Shown here piece by piece: positions 1-11,360 of a DNA stretch of 64,000 bases. Below the pieces are notes generated by a model. The model ran no database searches, was not told the origin of the DNA, and saw nothing but the letters and a program-made list of their open reading frames with translations. Within the stretch, counting starts at the first letter, position 1. Each line of letters starts with the position of its first letter. This DNA comes from Lepeophtheirus salmonis (lineage: Eukaryota > Arthropoda > Copepoda > Siphonostomatoida > Caligidae), in the NCBI RefSeq assembly GCF_016086655.4, contig NC_052143.2, forward strand, positions 29,589,886 through 29,653,885. Direction: 5' to 3'. A program made the position numbers and the translations under genes.

Positions 1-639
1 ACCCTGTTTAATTTTTTAAACTTATTAATTTCAAATGTTTTTGACAGCTTACACCATTTGGTAGGGTTCTTTAGGTAATATATATTAATAAGATTGGAAC
101 GAAACAAATAAAAAAATAGGTAGTTTATAACCTATTTAAAATTACATTCATGGGAAAAGTGATTTGATGCTCTGATAACAATTTGGCTTCAAATTACTTG
201 GGTTTAATCTCAAGTACACAACACAAATATTATATCTATTATGTTTTATACAAGTTGCGATTTTGTGCAAGTTGCAACTTGTCTAAGCAAATTGTACAAG
301 TTGCAACGTAAATATGAGCGTAATAATTTTAAAATAAGGATTTACAGTACTTGGGATGACGATAATGCAATAAATGAATCTTCCATAAATGATTGATAAT
401 GGTGTCATTTTAGATTATTTTAATAATAAAAAATGCTATAATATAAGTATTATGTGGCACATTATAAAGTTCAAATGTCAACAGTTATATTACTCATAAA
501 TACATAATAACCATGTAGTTTTAATGGATCAAAATGAAATGATAGTATCAATTAATAGTTGGTAATTAGAATGATCAATGTTGTAGTTAAATAATAGATT
601 TTATGACGAAGAAATTGTAATTTGTAAACAACATTTTTA
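1..639. other. AT-rich, no gene seen
   Basis: No open frame with protein-like composition and no recognisable RNA gene. The only structured part is a short repeat at 250-307 built from the palindromic word ACAAGTTGCAACTTGT. A related copy lies at 25635-25676 beside a mariner relic. Confidence 0.5.
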
Positions 640-775
640 GCTAGCACTGCGTTATCTCGCTAACACAAAGATACCCTATGTATTTTGTTGTCAGCTGTGG
701 ATTCCCTCTTCTCCCTTGATACGTCATGGTTATTTCATAATTTATTATTTTTCATAAATACACGAAGTAAATAAT
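640..775 (-). repeat. Dispersed repeat, three copies in window
   Basis: The reverse complement of this stretch (GACGTATCAAG, then CAGCTGACAACAAAATACA, then TAGCGAGATAACG) recurs on the plus strand at about 21330-21450 and 46005-46110. The copies are diverged but collinear over roughly 120 bp. No coding content; family unknown. Confidence 0.6.
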
Positions 776-1139
776 TTATTCTATCTTATGGTCCGTTTCC
801 AAAAAAACAGGAATACAATTTCTTGTTGATCCCTCGTCGTTTATCTATATATATATATAAAAGAGAGATTGTGTGTGTGTTTATAGATCTCCTTTATACG
901 TTCCCACACCATTGACCCTAGGGGGCTGGTATTTTGCATTGGTCCCTATTTTGAGATTGGACGTGCTGAGACGGGGGTTTCGATTTTTTTAAGGGGGGGG
1001 GGTCATATAAAGGGGGCGCATGCCATGCCCAAAAACACACAAACAGTTTTTTGCAGCTCATGGAGACTAGATAGGGATTTGAGTTATTACTTATTTATCA
1101 AAAAGAGATTGCGTTTCAACTAACAACTGTAGAATAACT

Positions 1140-2110
1140 ACGTTTTCTAAATTGATTCAAAATCAAAAAAGTTATGGGCAAAAAAAAGAAATCGGTAAAA
1201 ATTGCAATTTCGTTTATTTGAGGTGCAAAAAAATGAACTTCCCATGGAATATGGGATTAGTAAAAAGAATAAAATTTGTAGAATTTTGTCTGGAGATTGG
1301 TTTGCATATAAATTTGCCAAATAAAAAATGATGTTTAACTGAAGTATCTGTCATTTTCTGGAGTATTTTTCAATTTTTTTCATTATTTCTCTCTTTCCCC
1401 CCTATTTTTTCATCAAATGTCAATTTTCAATATTTTTAAAAGAAATGCCACAAAACAAAACATTTTGGACTCTATCTGTTCATTGAAATATTTACAATTT
1501 TCTGAATATTTTGTTAACTAATTTTTGCAATATTTGTAAAAATGAACCAGTTATCGAAGTTTATGTTTTCGACAACATTATTCTTCATAACTTTTTGTTT
1601 TTGCCAGTACAAAAAAAATATTGATAGGTTTGTGTTTCTTTTACAATTCCAATAAATGCTTTTAACTATTTTTTTTTGCAAAATTAGTGCAAAAAAAGTT
1701 TTTTTCACTTTACTTTACAAATTTCGATTTGGGAATTTTTTGAAGTAAATAGAAATGGATCTCTCATCTAGACAATTTTTAGATGCATATATGTTTATAT
1801 GTTATTTGAAGTTTATAACACATTTTTTTTTTTATATTTATAATAATAATACTAAGGTTACAAGAGGCAATAATAAGAGGGTTTTTTCGGGGAAGAAGTT
1901 GCTATGATGAGACGTTGTAAATTACCTTACTTAAACGGATTTATATAGTCTGAAAATCCAAGAGAAATTATCATTAATTATTAGAGTTATCAGGTTCTTT
2001 TTTGACAATAACGAAACATTTATATTTTAATTAATAGTATATAAAAGTATTTTCTGAATATTTTTTTAATTAATTGTACCATTTCCCTCTCCCTCCTTAG
2101 CCCGAGCAAC
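1140..2110 (+). repeat. Long dispersed repeat, second copy near 44.3 kb
   Basis: Ordered blocks (AAAATTTGTAGAA, TGCATATAAATTTG, CATCAAATGTCAATTTTCAAT, then a pyrimidine-rich block ending in CCGAGCRAC) are shared with about 44270-44790. This is a non-coding, AT-rich unit of at least 400 bp. Internal poly-T runs make the exact ends unclear. Confidence 0.5.
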
Positions 2111-2156
2111 CCCAGGTAATCTTTAGCTAGTGTAATGTATACATTTTAGCCATTTT

Positions 2157-2201
2157 ATTATTTCTATGTAGAAATATTGGCTATTTCTTCATAGAAATAA
2201 T
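2157..2201. repeat. 12-bp perfect inverted repeat (hairpin)
   Basis: ATTATTTCTATG at 2157-2168 is the exact reverse complement of CATAGAAATAAT at 2190-2201, with a 21-base spacer. It is AT-rich and could be a transposon fragment. Confidence 0.5.
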
Positions 2202-2359
2202 ATAAAAACTACTCTCTTAATCAAATATTACTGAACAATATTATAATACAATATCAATACTATGTAGATTTTAATAATATGTAATTTATTTTAAAAATTG
2301 TGAAGAAATAATTTGACAGTGACAGTCTACGAGTATATACAATATAAATAGTAGCTTGT

Positions 2360-2440
2360 ACAACTGACTTATTTGGCTAACTACCAGATGATTTTGGGCC
2401 TTTTTTCTGTTTCTTTTCGGATGAAAGGTTGCGTGATACA
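2360..2440. repeat. Repeat, inverted copy at 19.4 kb
   Basis: ACTTATTTGGCTAACTACYAGATGATTT followed by GGGCCTTTTT and AAAGGTTGCGTGATAC reappears in reverse complement at about 19405-19490. The 19 kb copy sits inside a unit bounded by AGCGCTAGTA/TACTAGCGCT. Confidence 0.6.
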
Positions 2441-2499
2441 TAAAATATCACGACGTGAGCAAGATATTAAATAACATGGTAGTGGGAGGAGTCGAATCA

Positions 2500-2528
2500 T
2501 TACGTCAGAATATAGATACATGACGTCA
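2500..2528 (+). promoter_or_regulatory. CRE/ATF-type sites upstream of the J-protein gene
   Basis: A perfect palindromic cAMP-response element, TGACGTCA, lies at 2521-2528, 52 bases before the ATG at 2581. A TTACGTCA half-match lies at 2500-2507. CREB/ATF binding to this octamer is established in animals; its use here is inferred from position only. No TATA box is evident. Confidence 0.4.
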
Positions 2529-2580
2529 CATTACACAAATATCATATATAATAATATTATTTATTAATAATTAATGGAAG

Positions 2581-5500
2581 ATGTCATGGAGACTTCGACT
2601 CAAATATCCTCTCGGACTCCATTTCAGGTCTCTATCAAAAAAGGGTAAAACTCACTATGAAACCCTTGGAATTTCTCAAAATGCTTCAGTTAAAGATATC
2701 AAGGATTCATATATCAATTTATCCAAAGTTCATCATCCGGACTCTGTCAACGGATCTGCAGAGGATTTTCGAATCATCTCCGAGGCTTATGATATTCTAT
2801 CCAATGCTAATTCAAAAAGAGTATGATGCTTCTCTTCCAATAACTGTGAGGGGTAAAGATGGGTACGACTATCGGAAACATGTTCGAGATACTCCTCCTG
2901 TGAGTAGAACTAGATCCATTCGAGTGGATATGAGTAAAAAGCGAATGGAAAATGCGTGGAGTCTCTATAAGGATCGCTGGGAGCGGGAGGAGGCCCGTTG
3001 GAGAGAATTGGACCAGCTAAAAAAAAGTACATTATTATTAGAAACAAAACCATTTCTGTAGAGCAGTGATTCTTAATTGATCACTTGTAATTCCATGCAT
3101 AACTAATAAGTATTTTTTAATCCAAGGTTTGTGGAATGTTCAGTCTGATAATATAATTAATTGCTTCATAAGTATATAACTTATGCATAGGTGGGCATGA
3201 CTGTATCAGGGCAAATACATTTAAATGTACTTAAGCATAGTACTTTATTAACATTTAAAGTACAAATATTAGGCTTATTTTTAGAGGTATTTAACTACAA
3301 AGTGCAAGTACTATGAATATTATATTGAATTATTATTTTGTCTCAATCCCGTTTTATGATTTAGTCTGTTTTGATAGGAAGTCAGCCTATGAATTCTTTG
3401 TAAAGAAGACAATTTATCGTCCGAGAGGACAGATCTAATGATCGTAAGCTGAAAATTACATCTTGTTATATTGTCAGATTGAAACAACTTTTCATTTTTC
3501 AATATATAGGTAGCAATTATAGATTTCCCTAACCAACGTAATTATATAATAGGTTTTAGAGGCAAAGATTCATTATATCAATATTTATCTCTTACAACTA
3601 CATAATATTAGAATTGATGAAAATATTTATTGTTTTTAAAATATTTTTAAATGAAATACGCCCAATATTTTTCATAATATCCGCTCCAAAGTACTTAAGC
3701 GTTCCTTTTTAAACCAAGTATCAGCATTTGTGTTTGATGAATATTTAAGTATATCTATTAAATTATGGCACAACCTACTTTTGTTTTAAACTATTTTGCC
3801 TCAGGACATTTTGCCTTAAACTAGTGATGTTCCACGAGCAAGACTCGTTAATTGGTACTCAAGTTTTATGAGGTAAATCAAAAAAGACTAAAAAAACTCT
3901 GCTCGTGGGCATAAAAAGCAGAGTATTACTCGGAACTCGTCAAAACTTGGGATTTTTTTTTTCGAGCCAATCATAACATTAAATCTTCCTAGATTTAATT
4001 TATTTTCCAAATTTAGAATTTATGTTTTGCCGCAGGTAGAAATGTGTTGACTTTTCTGCAATGTTTACTCATAATCCCAGTTCTTTTTTAAAAAATAATC
4101 TTTGTTTGATTTTTTAAGACTAGCGGGAGTACACGACATTGTTTGGAATTACTTGGTCGTCTATAAACTTTTTTTTTATATTATTAATATGCATTAATAT
4201 TAATAAGTATCAACATAATACAACATATTTGCTACAAGTTATAACCAGACTATAGTAAAATATTGATATATTGACTATATAAACTGTTGAATTACACTTA
4301 TGACTACGATTCAAATAAGTTAAACTAATTTTTAGATTAATCTGTGGAACATAAACTACGAAAACAATTGTTTGTGGTCATCATTACCTTATATTAAATG
4401 TATTATAGTCCTTCTGGTATACTAGTATTAGTGTTAATATAAGATCAAATGTATAGCTAAGCTTTTAATAAAATATGACATTTATACAGTAGACTTAGTT
4501 AATGTCTACTATTTACATACATAATATATTCTATCATAAATACAGATCCTCTAGAGAACTACACAAATTTTTAAATGACATGTTTCAATATTTCATTAAA
4601 AAATAGGATTTTTTGACTGACGAGTTTTTAGGGAGCAAAAAGTGTTCGGGTGATTATCGAGTATTCAAGCGAGTAATGAGTATTCGAGAAAGTAACGAGC
4701 GATGCTCGTAATTCCTCGAGTAGTTTTTTTAGAAAATCGAAACTACTCATATAGTAAAATTCAGCTCATGGCACATCACTACTTTAAACCATTTCACCTT
4801 AATATATTAATTAATGATGTTTATATGTCTTTATTGTATTTTGATGATCTCTTTGAATTTTTTAATCAAAGAATGCAATGTTTATTACTATAAAAACATA
4901 AAATGGTTGTTTTCTGTTGGAAAAATGAAGGAATTATGCCTCAAAATTTCAATGCATACATACAATCAAAATCTCACAAGGCAATGAATTCAAATCAAAT
5001 CAGAGACAAAATAGGTAATAAAATGAGTATAATAAAAAAAAAACCAATTCAACGACTCCAATAGAAGAAGTGCTAATCACTTCTCCGTTATTAATTTATT
5101 ATAATTATACATGATGGAATATTCATATCGGAAAATACTCATGGATTGACAAACAAGCATAGTATGAGGCAAGTACATAATTCTATCATTATTTCAATAG
5201 AAAACAAACCTTTAATGCATTTTATAATAATAAATATTCCATATTTTGATTTATACATTCAAAGGAAACATCAATGTCAACTAAAAAAAAAACAATAAAG
5301 ACGTATAAACCTCATAAAGTTATACATATTAAAGCAAAATATAATAAGGCAAAAATACTGGACTCTAAATTATAGGACTTGAGTACAATCTAAATGGTCT
5401 ACGGGGAATATATCCAACAATTGACTTATTCAAAATGACCTCCTTTTACCTTCACAATGGCGTTAAGTATGTATATAAATTATTTGCGTGAATCATGCAG

Positions 5501-6446
5501 CATTGTTAATGAGCCAACCACCAATTTGACCTCCATGTCCTCTCCCTAAGATTAACATCCTCAAGTATAGATAGTATGAAGTTATCTTCTACATCATTCA
5601 AATTTGGGATTTGTTATAGAAACTCCCTTGTTATATACACAAAAAATGGACGCGTTTCTCTTGGCTTACATGGGACATGGGAAGATTATTATTTATAAAT
5701 GAATTGGTATATTTTTGTTTCAAAGAGTGGAACAAAACTATTTATATTAAAAACCAATTTAATAGAACTTTCCATGTACCCTCTAGAATAATGCAATAAT
5801 GTACATGTATTTATTAAGAACTACTGTTTTAAAATATTTATTAAGTTTGTAGATATTTTATTGTTTTTACTCTGTTTAATTAAAGCTTTCTTGATCTTAG
5901 GAATTTCGTAAGGACATAGATGAAATCAGAGCAAATATGAAAGACATGTCACAAGAAGAAAAAGAAATATTTTTAGAAGGAATGCGACAGTTTCGTCGAC
6001 CCGAGCATTTTAAAAAATTTCGTAATAATAATAGAACCAAGCAAAATACTACTACGGGGACATCAAATCCCAATTTTTCATCTTCTTTTTCAAACAACTG
6101 CAATCATAATGACACTCCCCATAACTCCTTTTATTCCCAATTTCGAGAGGAAATGCTAAAAAAATCCAAGGAATTACGAAGTAAAGCGGAAGAAGTTAAA
6201 AAAATTTATGAAAATAGTGAATTCCTAGGAGAAAATTATGACCCGGGTAAGAAAAAGTCTGTCAAATATGACATTGATCAACAGGGTGAAGAGTTTCGTA
6301 TATCTCAAAGAACAATCGTGATTATATTCGGTCTCTTTTTTACTTTTTTTATCATTGACATGAATTACAAAAACGATGTTAGAAAAACAAATCGATTCTT
6401 TATCATGGAAGAAGAGAAGAAGAGAAAAGAAGTAAACATAGAGTGA
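2581..6446 (+). CDS. DNAJC4-like J-domain protein, tail-proximal membrane anchor (2 exons, two apparent 1-bp frameshifts)
   Basis: Exon 1 runs from 2581 to about 3026 and exon 2 from 5901 to 6446; the acceptor is TTGATCTTAG. The N-terminus (residues 1-23) is Arg/Lys-rich with no acidic residue, like a mitochondrial presequence. The J domain starts at THYETLG (residues 24-30) and has the HPD motif at 52-54, which stimulates Hsp70 ATPase. A charged middle follows, then one hydrophobic segment (IVIIFGLFFTFFIIDM) about 25 residues before the end. This J domain plus late single TM matches the DNAJC4/Drosophila DnaJ-60 layout. The frame breaks at an A5 run (2814-2818), just before the J-domain ending YDASL. 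It must also lose one A from the A8 run (3019-3026) at the GTACAT donor to join exon 2 in phase 0. Removing one A at each site gives a continuous protein. An assembly over-call is more likely than a pseudogene. Confidence 0.75.
3320..3500. repeat. Intronic repeat related to 19.2 kb
   Basis: Words such as CCCRTTTTATGA, GAATTCTTTG and AGAGGACAGATC occur in the same order at about 19190-19300. It lies inside the J-protein intron. Confidence 0.35.
3822..4781. mobile_element. Non-autonomous hAT-like element in the J-protein intron
   Basis: The terminal inverted repeats read TAGTGATGTTCC (left) and TAGTGATGTGCC (reverse complement of the right end). The flanks are CCTTAAAC (3814-3821) and CTTTAAAC (4782-4789), an 8-bp target duplication with one mismatch, as expected for hAT. 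Subterminal regions are rich in short CGAG/CTCG words in both orientations, typical of hAT transposase-binding repeats. It is 960 bp long and no transposase is seen. Confidence 0.7.
4790..5890. other. Remainder of the J-protein intron
   Basis: AT-rich intron sequence with no repeat or open frame I can support. It ends in a pyrimidine-containing acceptor, TTGATCTTAG, at 5900. Confidence 0.5.
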
Positions 6447-6449
6447 TTC

Positions 6450-8533
6450 CTCTCATACTTTCTCTACATAGAAATTCATTCGTTCTATACTCATCTTACA
6501 ATTCTGTCATAAACCAATTGTTATTAAAGTCATGCTTCATATATTGTCTTGTTGGTCAGGGAGGAAACTATTTTTATTTATCTAATGAATTATAGTGTTA
6601 TATTATAATGTATACTCAGTAGTTTATTTATATAAGATTTCGGCTGTCTGGAAGTAGATCTGCCGAAAAATAATTTAACATTTGTGCATGCATGGGAGTT
6701 ATAAGCAGAAAATAAGGGCTACCGATGTAAATTTGTAAAAATAAAGCGGAATCCAATGACTATGTGATAATACAACTATGTTACATGTCAAAACAAACTT
6801 AGTTTGTATGAATTTGGGCTACCTGTCCGTTCGGACAACATATACACTCTAACAACCTGTACGATAGCATAATTAGCCTGTCTCGTACGGTCGGACAAGT
6901 GTTCATGTGAAGTCCCGTCGGACTTCGTATCTTTGGTCCATTTTACATTCCAGTATTTATATAAAAGGAGATTGTCACACACTCCAATAACGTTGGTTAG
7001 ATTATGCTCCTTAGAGTACGAGTTAGTCTTGTGAAATATTTTTTTCAACATCTTTCACAACTTATATTTGAAATTGGTAACATAGGTCAGATCTCAGTGC
7101 TATATATGAATTCTATATAGACAATATAAAGTAGATTCTACTTTAAGTATTTTTCTTCAATTTATGAAACTTCTTATATCCAAATCTTATCAAGTTCAGA
7201 TCTAGAACGGAACAGTCTCGACGATTGAAAGAATATACGACTTTTATTTTGTATTAAAAAATAATACCAATCAAGAAAATTATAATTTTATACATCTTAA
7301 TTATTGGCAAATGTATGTTGTGATCATGAGAAATATCGTGGATTGAACGTAATTTCTGTAATTTGAGGATAACAGAAATGTAATTTATTTGTTAAGCGCA
7401 AATATAGAGGAATTGGGGGGGGGGATATATAAAAATTGCCGACAACTCAACATCAGTGATGTCCAAAAGAATTGTTTTGATATTCATATCGGCCTCATTA
7501 CCAGTTAAAGACACAACTGCTTCGTTTACCCATAACTTTTAATACCTTAACTGTATCCACGTAATACATACTTATGAAATTATGAGATATCTGAATTATG
7601 AATCAAGGAAATAAATTAAGAAATATGGAAAACAAGATACTGTGTGGACAACGCGCTCGGAAGAAATGATTCTCTTGAGCTCAATGTGCGTAGGTTGGAT
7701 ACTCTGTCGTTCCTAGAGAAGGACAAAATATGTTAAGTTAATGTATATGGACTTCAAAGAGAATTCCTAGGTCAGATGGAGTATTTGTAATATTATAATG
7801 TTTACTTATACATAATTTAGTCCAACTCCATGGGACCAATTAAATGAATATTAAAAAAAATCGTATAGGTTGTAAGCTTTTTCCACTTAATTATATACAT
7901 GATATCAGATGACTCATCAGTCATCACGCAATCAATCTTGAATAAAATTTAAGAAAAGAAGAAATTCCCTTTTGCTTCTTTAATTCAAAAAGTATATATA
8001 CCCCAGTATTTCATTAACTTATTTCGGTCATTTATGGGCTTCATATTTCATTTTGTGGAACTAGTTGAGATACTTCTAAATATTAGCTGTAGTCTGGGGC
8101 CTTTATTTGATATATGATACCTTCTTTTTTCTAATATGGCTTTTCAAATATAAATTATTTTATCTTTTTTCTATAAATAATCTTGAGCTTTGTCGATCTT
8201 CAAGTGGCATTTGGGGATTTCAATGGATATATCAATATATTTTATTAATAGAAATGTAAGATAATTAGATTCAAATTACAAATGTAGCCCTGGTACAGTT
8301 TCGAGAAACATCATCCCAGTTTGCTGATGTGTTGACGGTGCATGCATTTACAATCTGGCTTTATTATGATTAAGTTAGTTCATAGCTTTACTTTGTAATA
8401 CATTTTCATAGAGTACTTCCCGATAGTTTAACACAAAAAATTAAATAAATTATAATTCTATCGTTCTATATATATTTTTATTAACCAAGGAAATACACTC
8501 ATGGACAGTTAATCTATAAACATAATTATATAG
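6450..8533. other. Intergenic/intron region, no confident gene
   Basis: Contents: a cluster of near-palindromic words at 6821-6925 (TGTCCGTTCGGACA; GAAGTCC-CGTC-GGACTTC), a G9 run near 7420, and a repeat at about 7600-7745. That repeat recurs inverted at 53040-53150 (GCGCTCRG, AACGACAGAG, TTCCTAGAGAAGG). The 5' exons of the gene ending at 8815 should lie here, but I could not identify them. A 28-codon frame at about 7459 starts like a signal peptide (MSKRIVLIFIS) and is too short to call. Confidence 0.35.
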
Positions 8534-8815
8534 GTAAATTACGAAATGCCGATTTACAGCGAGAGAAAATCTTGCAGAAGGCGTACACGGAAGTCTATAA
8601 ATGTTTTGGGGATCCCGTAGAAATGCTGGATGTTTATTACTTAAATTGGGGCAATCAATTTCACGTCACTTATATTTAATGTAGATAAATTTTTAATCTT
8701 TCTCTCTGCTTAACTTTTTTTTCAGTTTGTTGCTTTGTTTAATCGCACCATTCGTTGGAAAATAAGCCATTTCAAAATAGCCTTCAAAACCCCGGATAAA
8801 AGTGTAATAGATTAA
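8534..8815 (+). CDS. Last two exons of an unrecognised gene
   Basis: Exon A, 8534-8664, starts after the acceptor AATTATATAG in phase 2 and encodes a charged helical stretch beginning LRNADLQREKILQKAY. It contains CFGDPVEMLDVYYLNWGNQF. The donor is GTCACT, non-consensus after the GT. The 61-bp intron ends in a textbook branch-point and acceptor (CTTAAC, T8, CAG at 8725). Exon B, 8726-8815, continues in phase 0 (FVALFNRTIRWKISHFKIAF) to a TAA, with ATTAAA just downstream. Seventy-two residues are visible and the N-terminal part is missing. The small intron, preserved phase and sensible composition argue for a live gene. I do not recognise the family. Confidence 0.55.
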
Positions 8816-9079
8816 TTAAAATTATAATGGACTTATAAACATTTATTTATCTAGTATCTTGTAAATTTTTCAAAAATTATGTTCATACGACGTACATCAA
8901 TTTAAATCCGACATTGGCACCTTCAATCTTTATCAATGGGCAATATGAAAGTAAATACTTCGTCTTAATTTTTCAATCATTAATTGTCTGGAGAGCGTGG
9001 GAAGATATTCATATACTCGAATTTTGTATTATACAATTCAATTACTGGTATTTAAAAATATCATCTTTTGCACAACACT

Positions 9080-9240
9080 CAGGGGTGTCCGCAGGTGGAG
9101 GGTTTGTAGCACCCCCTCAAAATGAAGAAATTTATAAAAATCACTTCTATGGAAAAAAAATTAGCTCCCCCTCCAAAAAAATCAATTACCAAGACTCTCC
9201 GCCCCTCCAAAAAAACAAAAAAATCCTGCGGACGCCCCTG
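9080..9240. mobile_element. 161-bp hAT-like MITE, CAGGGGTGTCCGCAGG termini
   Basis: The left end CAGGGGTGTCCGCAGG pairs with the right end CCTGCGGACGCCCCTG. No 8-bp duplication is visible in the flanks (ACAACACT / ATCCTGTA). The same termini bound a longer copy at 12412-13142, and a left end occurs near 51933. The CAGGGG start is typical of one group of hAT elements. Confidence 0.65.
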
Positions 9241-9797
9241 ATCCTGTATTCTTCTATTCATGAAAATTTCATTTAATTCTCTTGATGTTTAAGAAAATTG
9301 TGTTGTTTTATTGAAATATCATATTTTATTAGATCACCAATTTTGGTGTAGGTTATAACATGAACACCAAGAAAATAAGGCATGGAATTTGGATGATAAA
9401 TTGGTCATAACTTCCTTAATATTGAAGCTAGGGACATGATTTTTGTATCAGAAATGCCTTTTTTACCATTATCTGTTATATAAAACAAGTTTAAAAGGAA
9501 AAATTAGAATTAGAGTTTTGTTGTAACATACTTAAATTATATGAGTTAGACTTTATTGAGAAATATTTAACATAGAAATACAGCGTTGATAAATAAATTA
9601 TACATCACTTCAAACAAAAAATACATATTTAATTTTCAAATGTCAAAACATTAAACATATAAAACAGTTATATTTTTTTCCCTTAGAGTCAGTAAAGGAA
9701 AAATTGAGAATTCAATACTGTTCTTATTTTGATTTAAAAATAGTACGAGAAGGCAGAATCATTCATGCATGCTTATAAAAGAGAGCTTTTTTGTTGC

Positions 9798-10934
9798 TTA
9801 AACGTCCCTTAAATTCAGAACCATTTCCAAGAACATCAAGTCCTCTTCATCAACAGTGACGGCCTGAGCACTTGAGTTTTTTGGGATTATTCTGATACAG
9901 TATTGGAGGAGGAGGAAGAAAAGCTATGGATTCCTGTAGTTGAAGAGACTCTGAGAGTCCGGATTGAAACGTTGTACTCTCACTGAAAGGTTAAAATAAT
10001 GTATAAACACATATTATCAGAGAAGGAGTAATTATAATGAGGCTTACCTGGAGTATGCGTTATTTCGATTGAAATCCAAGTTCAAAGGACTCTCAATACA
10101 ATACGTTGAGGGTTCTTCGACAATGACTGTATGTCGATAATCTTGGTCATAATAGTTCAATATCCCGGATTGGCATGCTTCGGGCTGTCTTGGTAGATCC
10201 ATGAGCGCACTAAACTCTTCAACCCAGACAGAGTTGTTATAATCAGTCAGTGCGTTTGCTTGATGCTCAGTTGATGTAGCCACAGCATGAGGAACCTCAT
10301 TTTCAGGGTGATTAAATCCATGAAGATCCCCTAAGGAATTACTCCAATCCAGACTCTGTATTTGTTCAAAACTAGGCAATTTAGTATCAACATCAGACTC
10401 CTCCTCCACGGCCTCTTCTAATTCGTCATGAATGTGTCGTTTGGCCTGATGAATCTTTTTGGCATACTTGGATTTAAAGTTTTTATCACAGTGAGTACAT
10501 TCGAAGGGTTTCTCCTTGGAATGACATTTGTAGTGGTTTTTGAGGTGATGAGAAATCATAAAACTTTTGCCACATCCATTTTCAGAGCACTCAAAAGGTC
10601 TTTCATTCGTGTGAATACGAGAATGCTTCTTTAAGTCTGAGCGGGTTGTAAATAGCTTCGAACAAATTTCACAATTAAAAGTAGTACCATTGTGAAGTCG
10701 ATTGTGAGCATTGAGTCTATAGAGGGTCGTGAAAGCATAGGAACAAATAGAACAAACAAAAGGTTTCTCTTTTGTATGAATGCGACAATGTACTTTAAGG
10801 CTGTATGATGATAGAAAGGCTTTGGAACATGAGTTACAGCGATACTGATAGTCACCAGTATGAACGCGTTGATGTGTTTTAAGATTTCCTAGAGTTGTAT
10901 AGCTTCGTTGACACCCTTCGTGCTTACAAACAAA
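9798..10934 (-). CDS. MTF1: Metal-responsive transcription factor 1 (MTF-1) orthologue, 3' exons
   Basis: The exon from 10934 to 10048 (acceptor TTATAG, donor CAG|GTAAGC) encodes six consecutive C2H2 fingers with the MTF-1 signature: TTLGNLKTHQ in finger 1, SSYSLKVH then HTKEKPF in finger 2, TTLYRLNAH in finger 3, FTTRSDLKKH in finger 4 and SHHLKNH in finger 5. This order matches vertebrate and insect MTF-1, the zinc-sensing activator of metallothionein and metal-transport genes through metal-response elements. An acidic and polar tail follows. The last exon (9982 down to 9798) follows a 65-bp intron with acceptor CCTTTCAG. As read, it stops at 9850; deleting one base from the T6 run (9877-9882, A on the coding strand) extends the frame to an acidic-hydrophobic end, DEEDLMFLEMVLNLRDV. 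Finger 1 starts at the acceptor, so the N-terminal exon(s) lie at higher coordinates and were not found. The C-terminal region is much shorter than in vertebrates. Confidence 0.9.
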
Positions 10935-11248
10935 CTATAAGAGGAGAAAACATACTCTTCAATTATCATGCCCTTGATACTACTACATCCCTTAATGGTA
11001 CCCCCCACCCCAAGCCACGTAAACTTAAATTTAATGCGCCAACCCATATGCCGATGACTGGGATATACATTTATCTATTAATTAACATACGATGCAATAA
11101 GAGTTTACAGCACCTAAACAAGACCCAAAAGTAATATTTAATCCATTAAAACAGTGATTTCCAACCTTTTCATCATTCGGAAGTGTGGACCCCTTAGTTT
11201 TGGTCTAATATTTGGTTGCAGATTTTTATTATAAACTTTTTGAAGTCG

Positions 11249-11275
11249 TTTTTTTTTTTTGAAAATACATTTATT
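11249..11275 (-). other. Poly(A) signal and A12 tract after the small ORF
   Basis: On the minus strand AATAAA (11275-11270) is followed nine bases later by twelve A residues (11260-11249). This is downstream of the stop of the ORF at 11361-11618. The arrangement resembles a retroposed mRNA end, or a genuine cleavage site in A-rich DNA. Confidence 0.45.
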
Positions 11276-11360
11276 AAGGATCTTTTTTACAAATGACATT
11301 TCTTTATAACTACATTAAAATAACAGCACGAAATTTAAAAAAAAAACGTCATACGAATCC

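Noticed and set aside
2812..2860. A 30-bp intron starting at GTATGATG to explain the J-protein frame break
   Set aside because: Too short to splice, and it would remove the YD residues that close every J domain.
2657..3061. 134-codon ORF as an independent gene
   Set aside because: Its first 55 codons overlap the J domain in another frame; from about 2820 on it is simply the continuation of the J-protein after a 1-base frame break.
10631..10855. 74-codon minus-strand ORF
   Set aside because: Same strand but wrong frame within the MTF-1 finger exon; the correct frame encodes the fingers.
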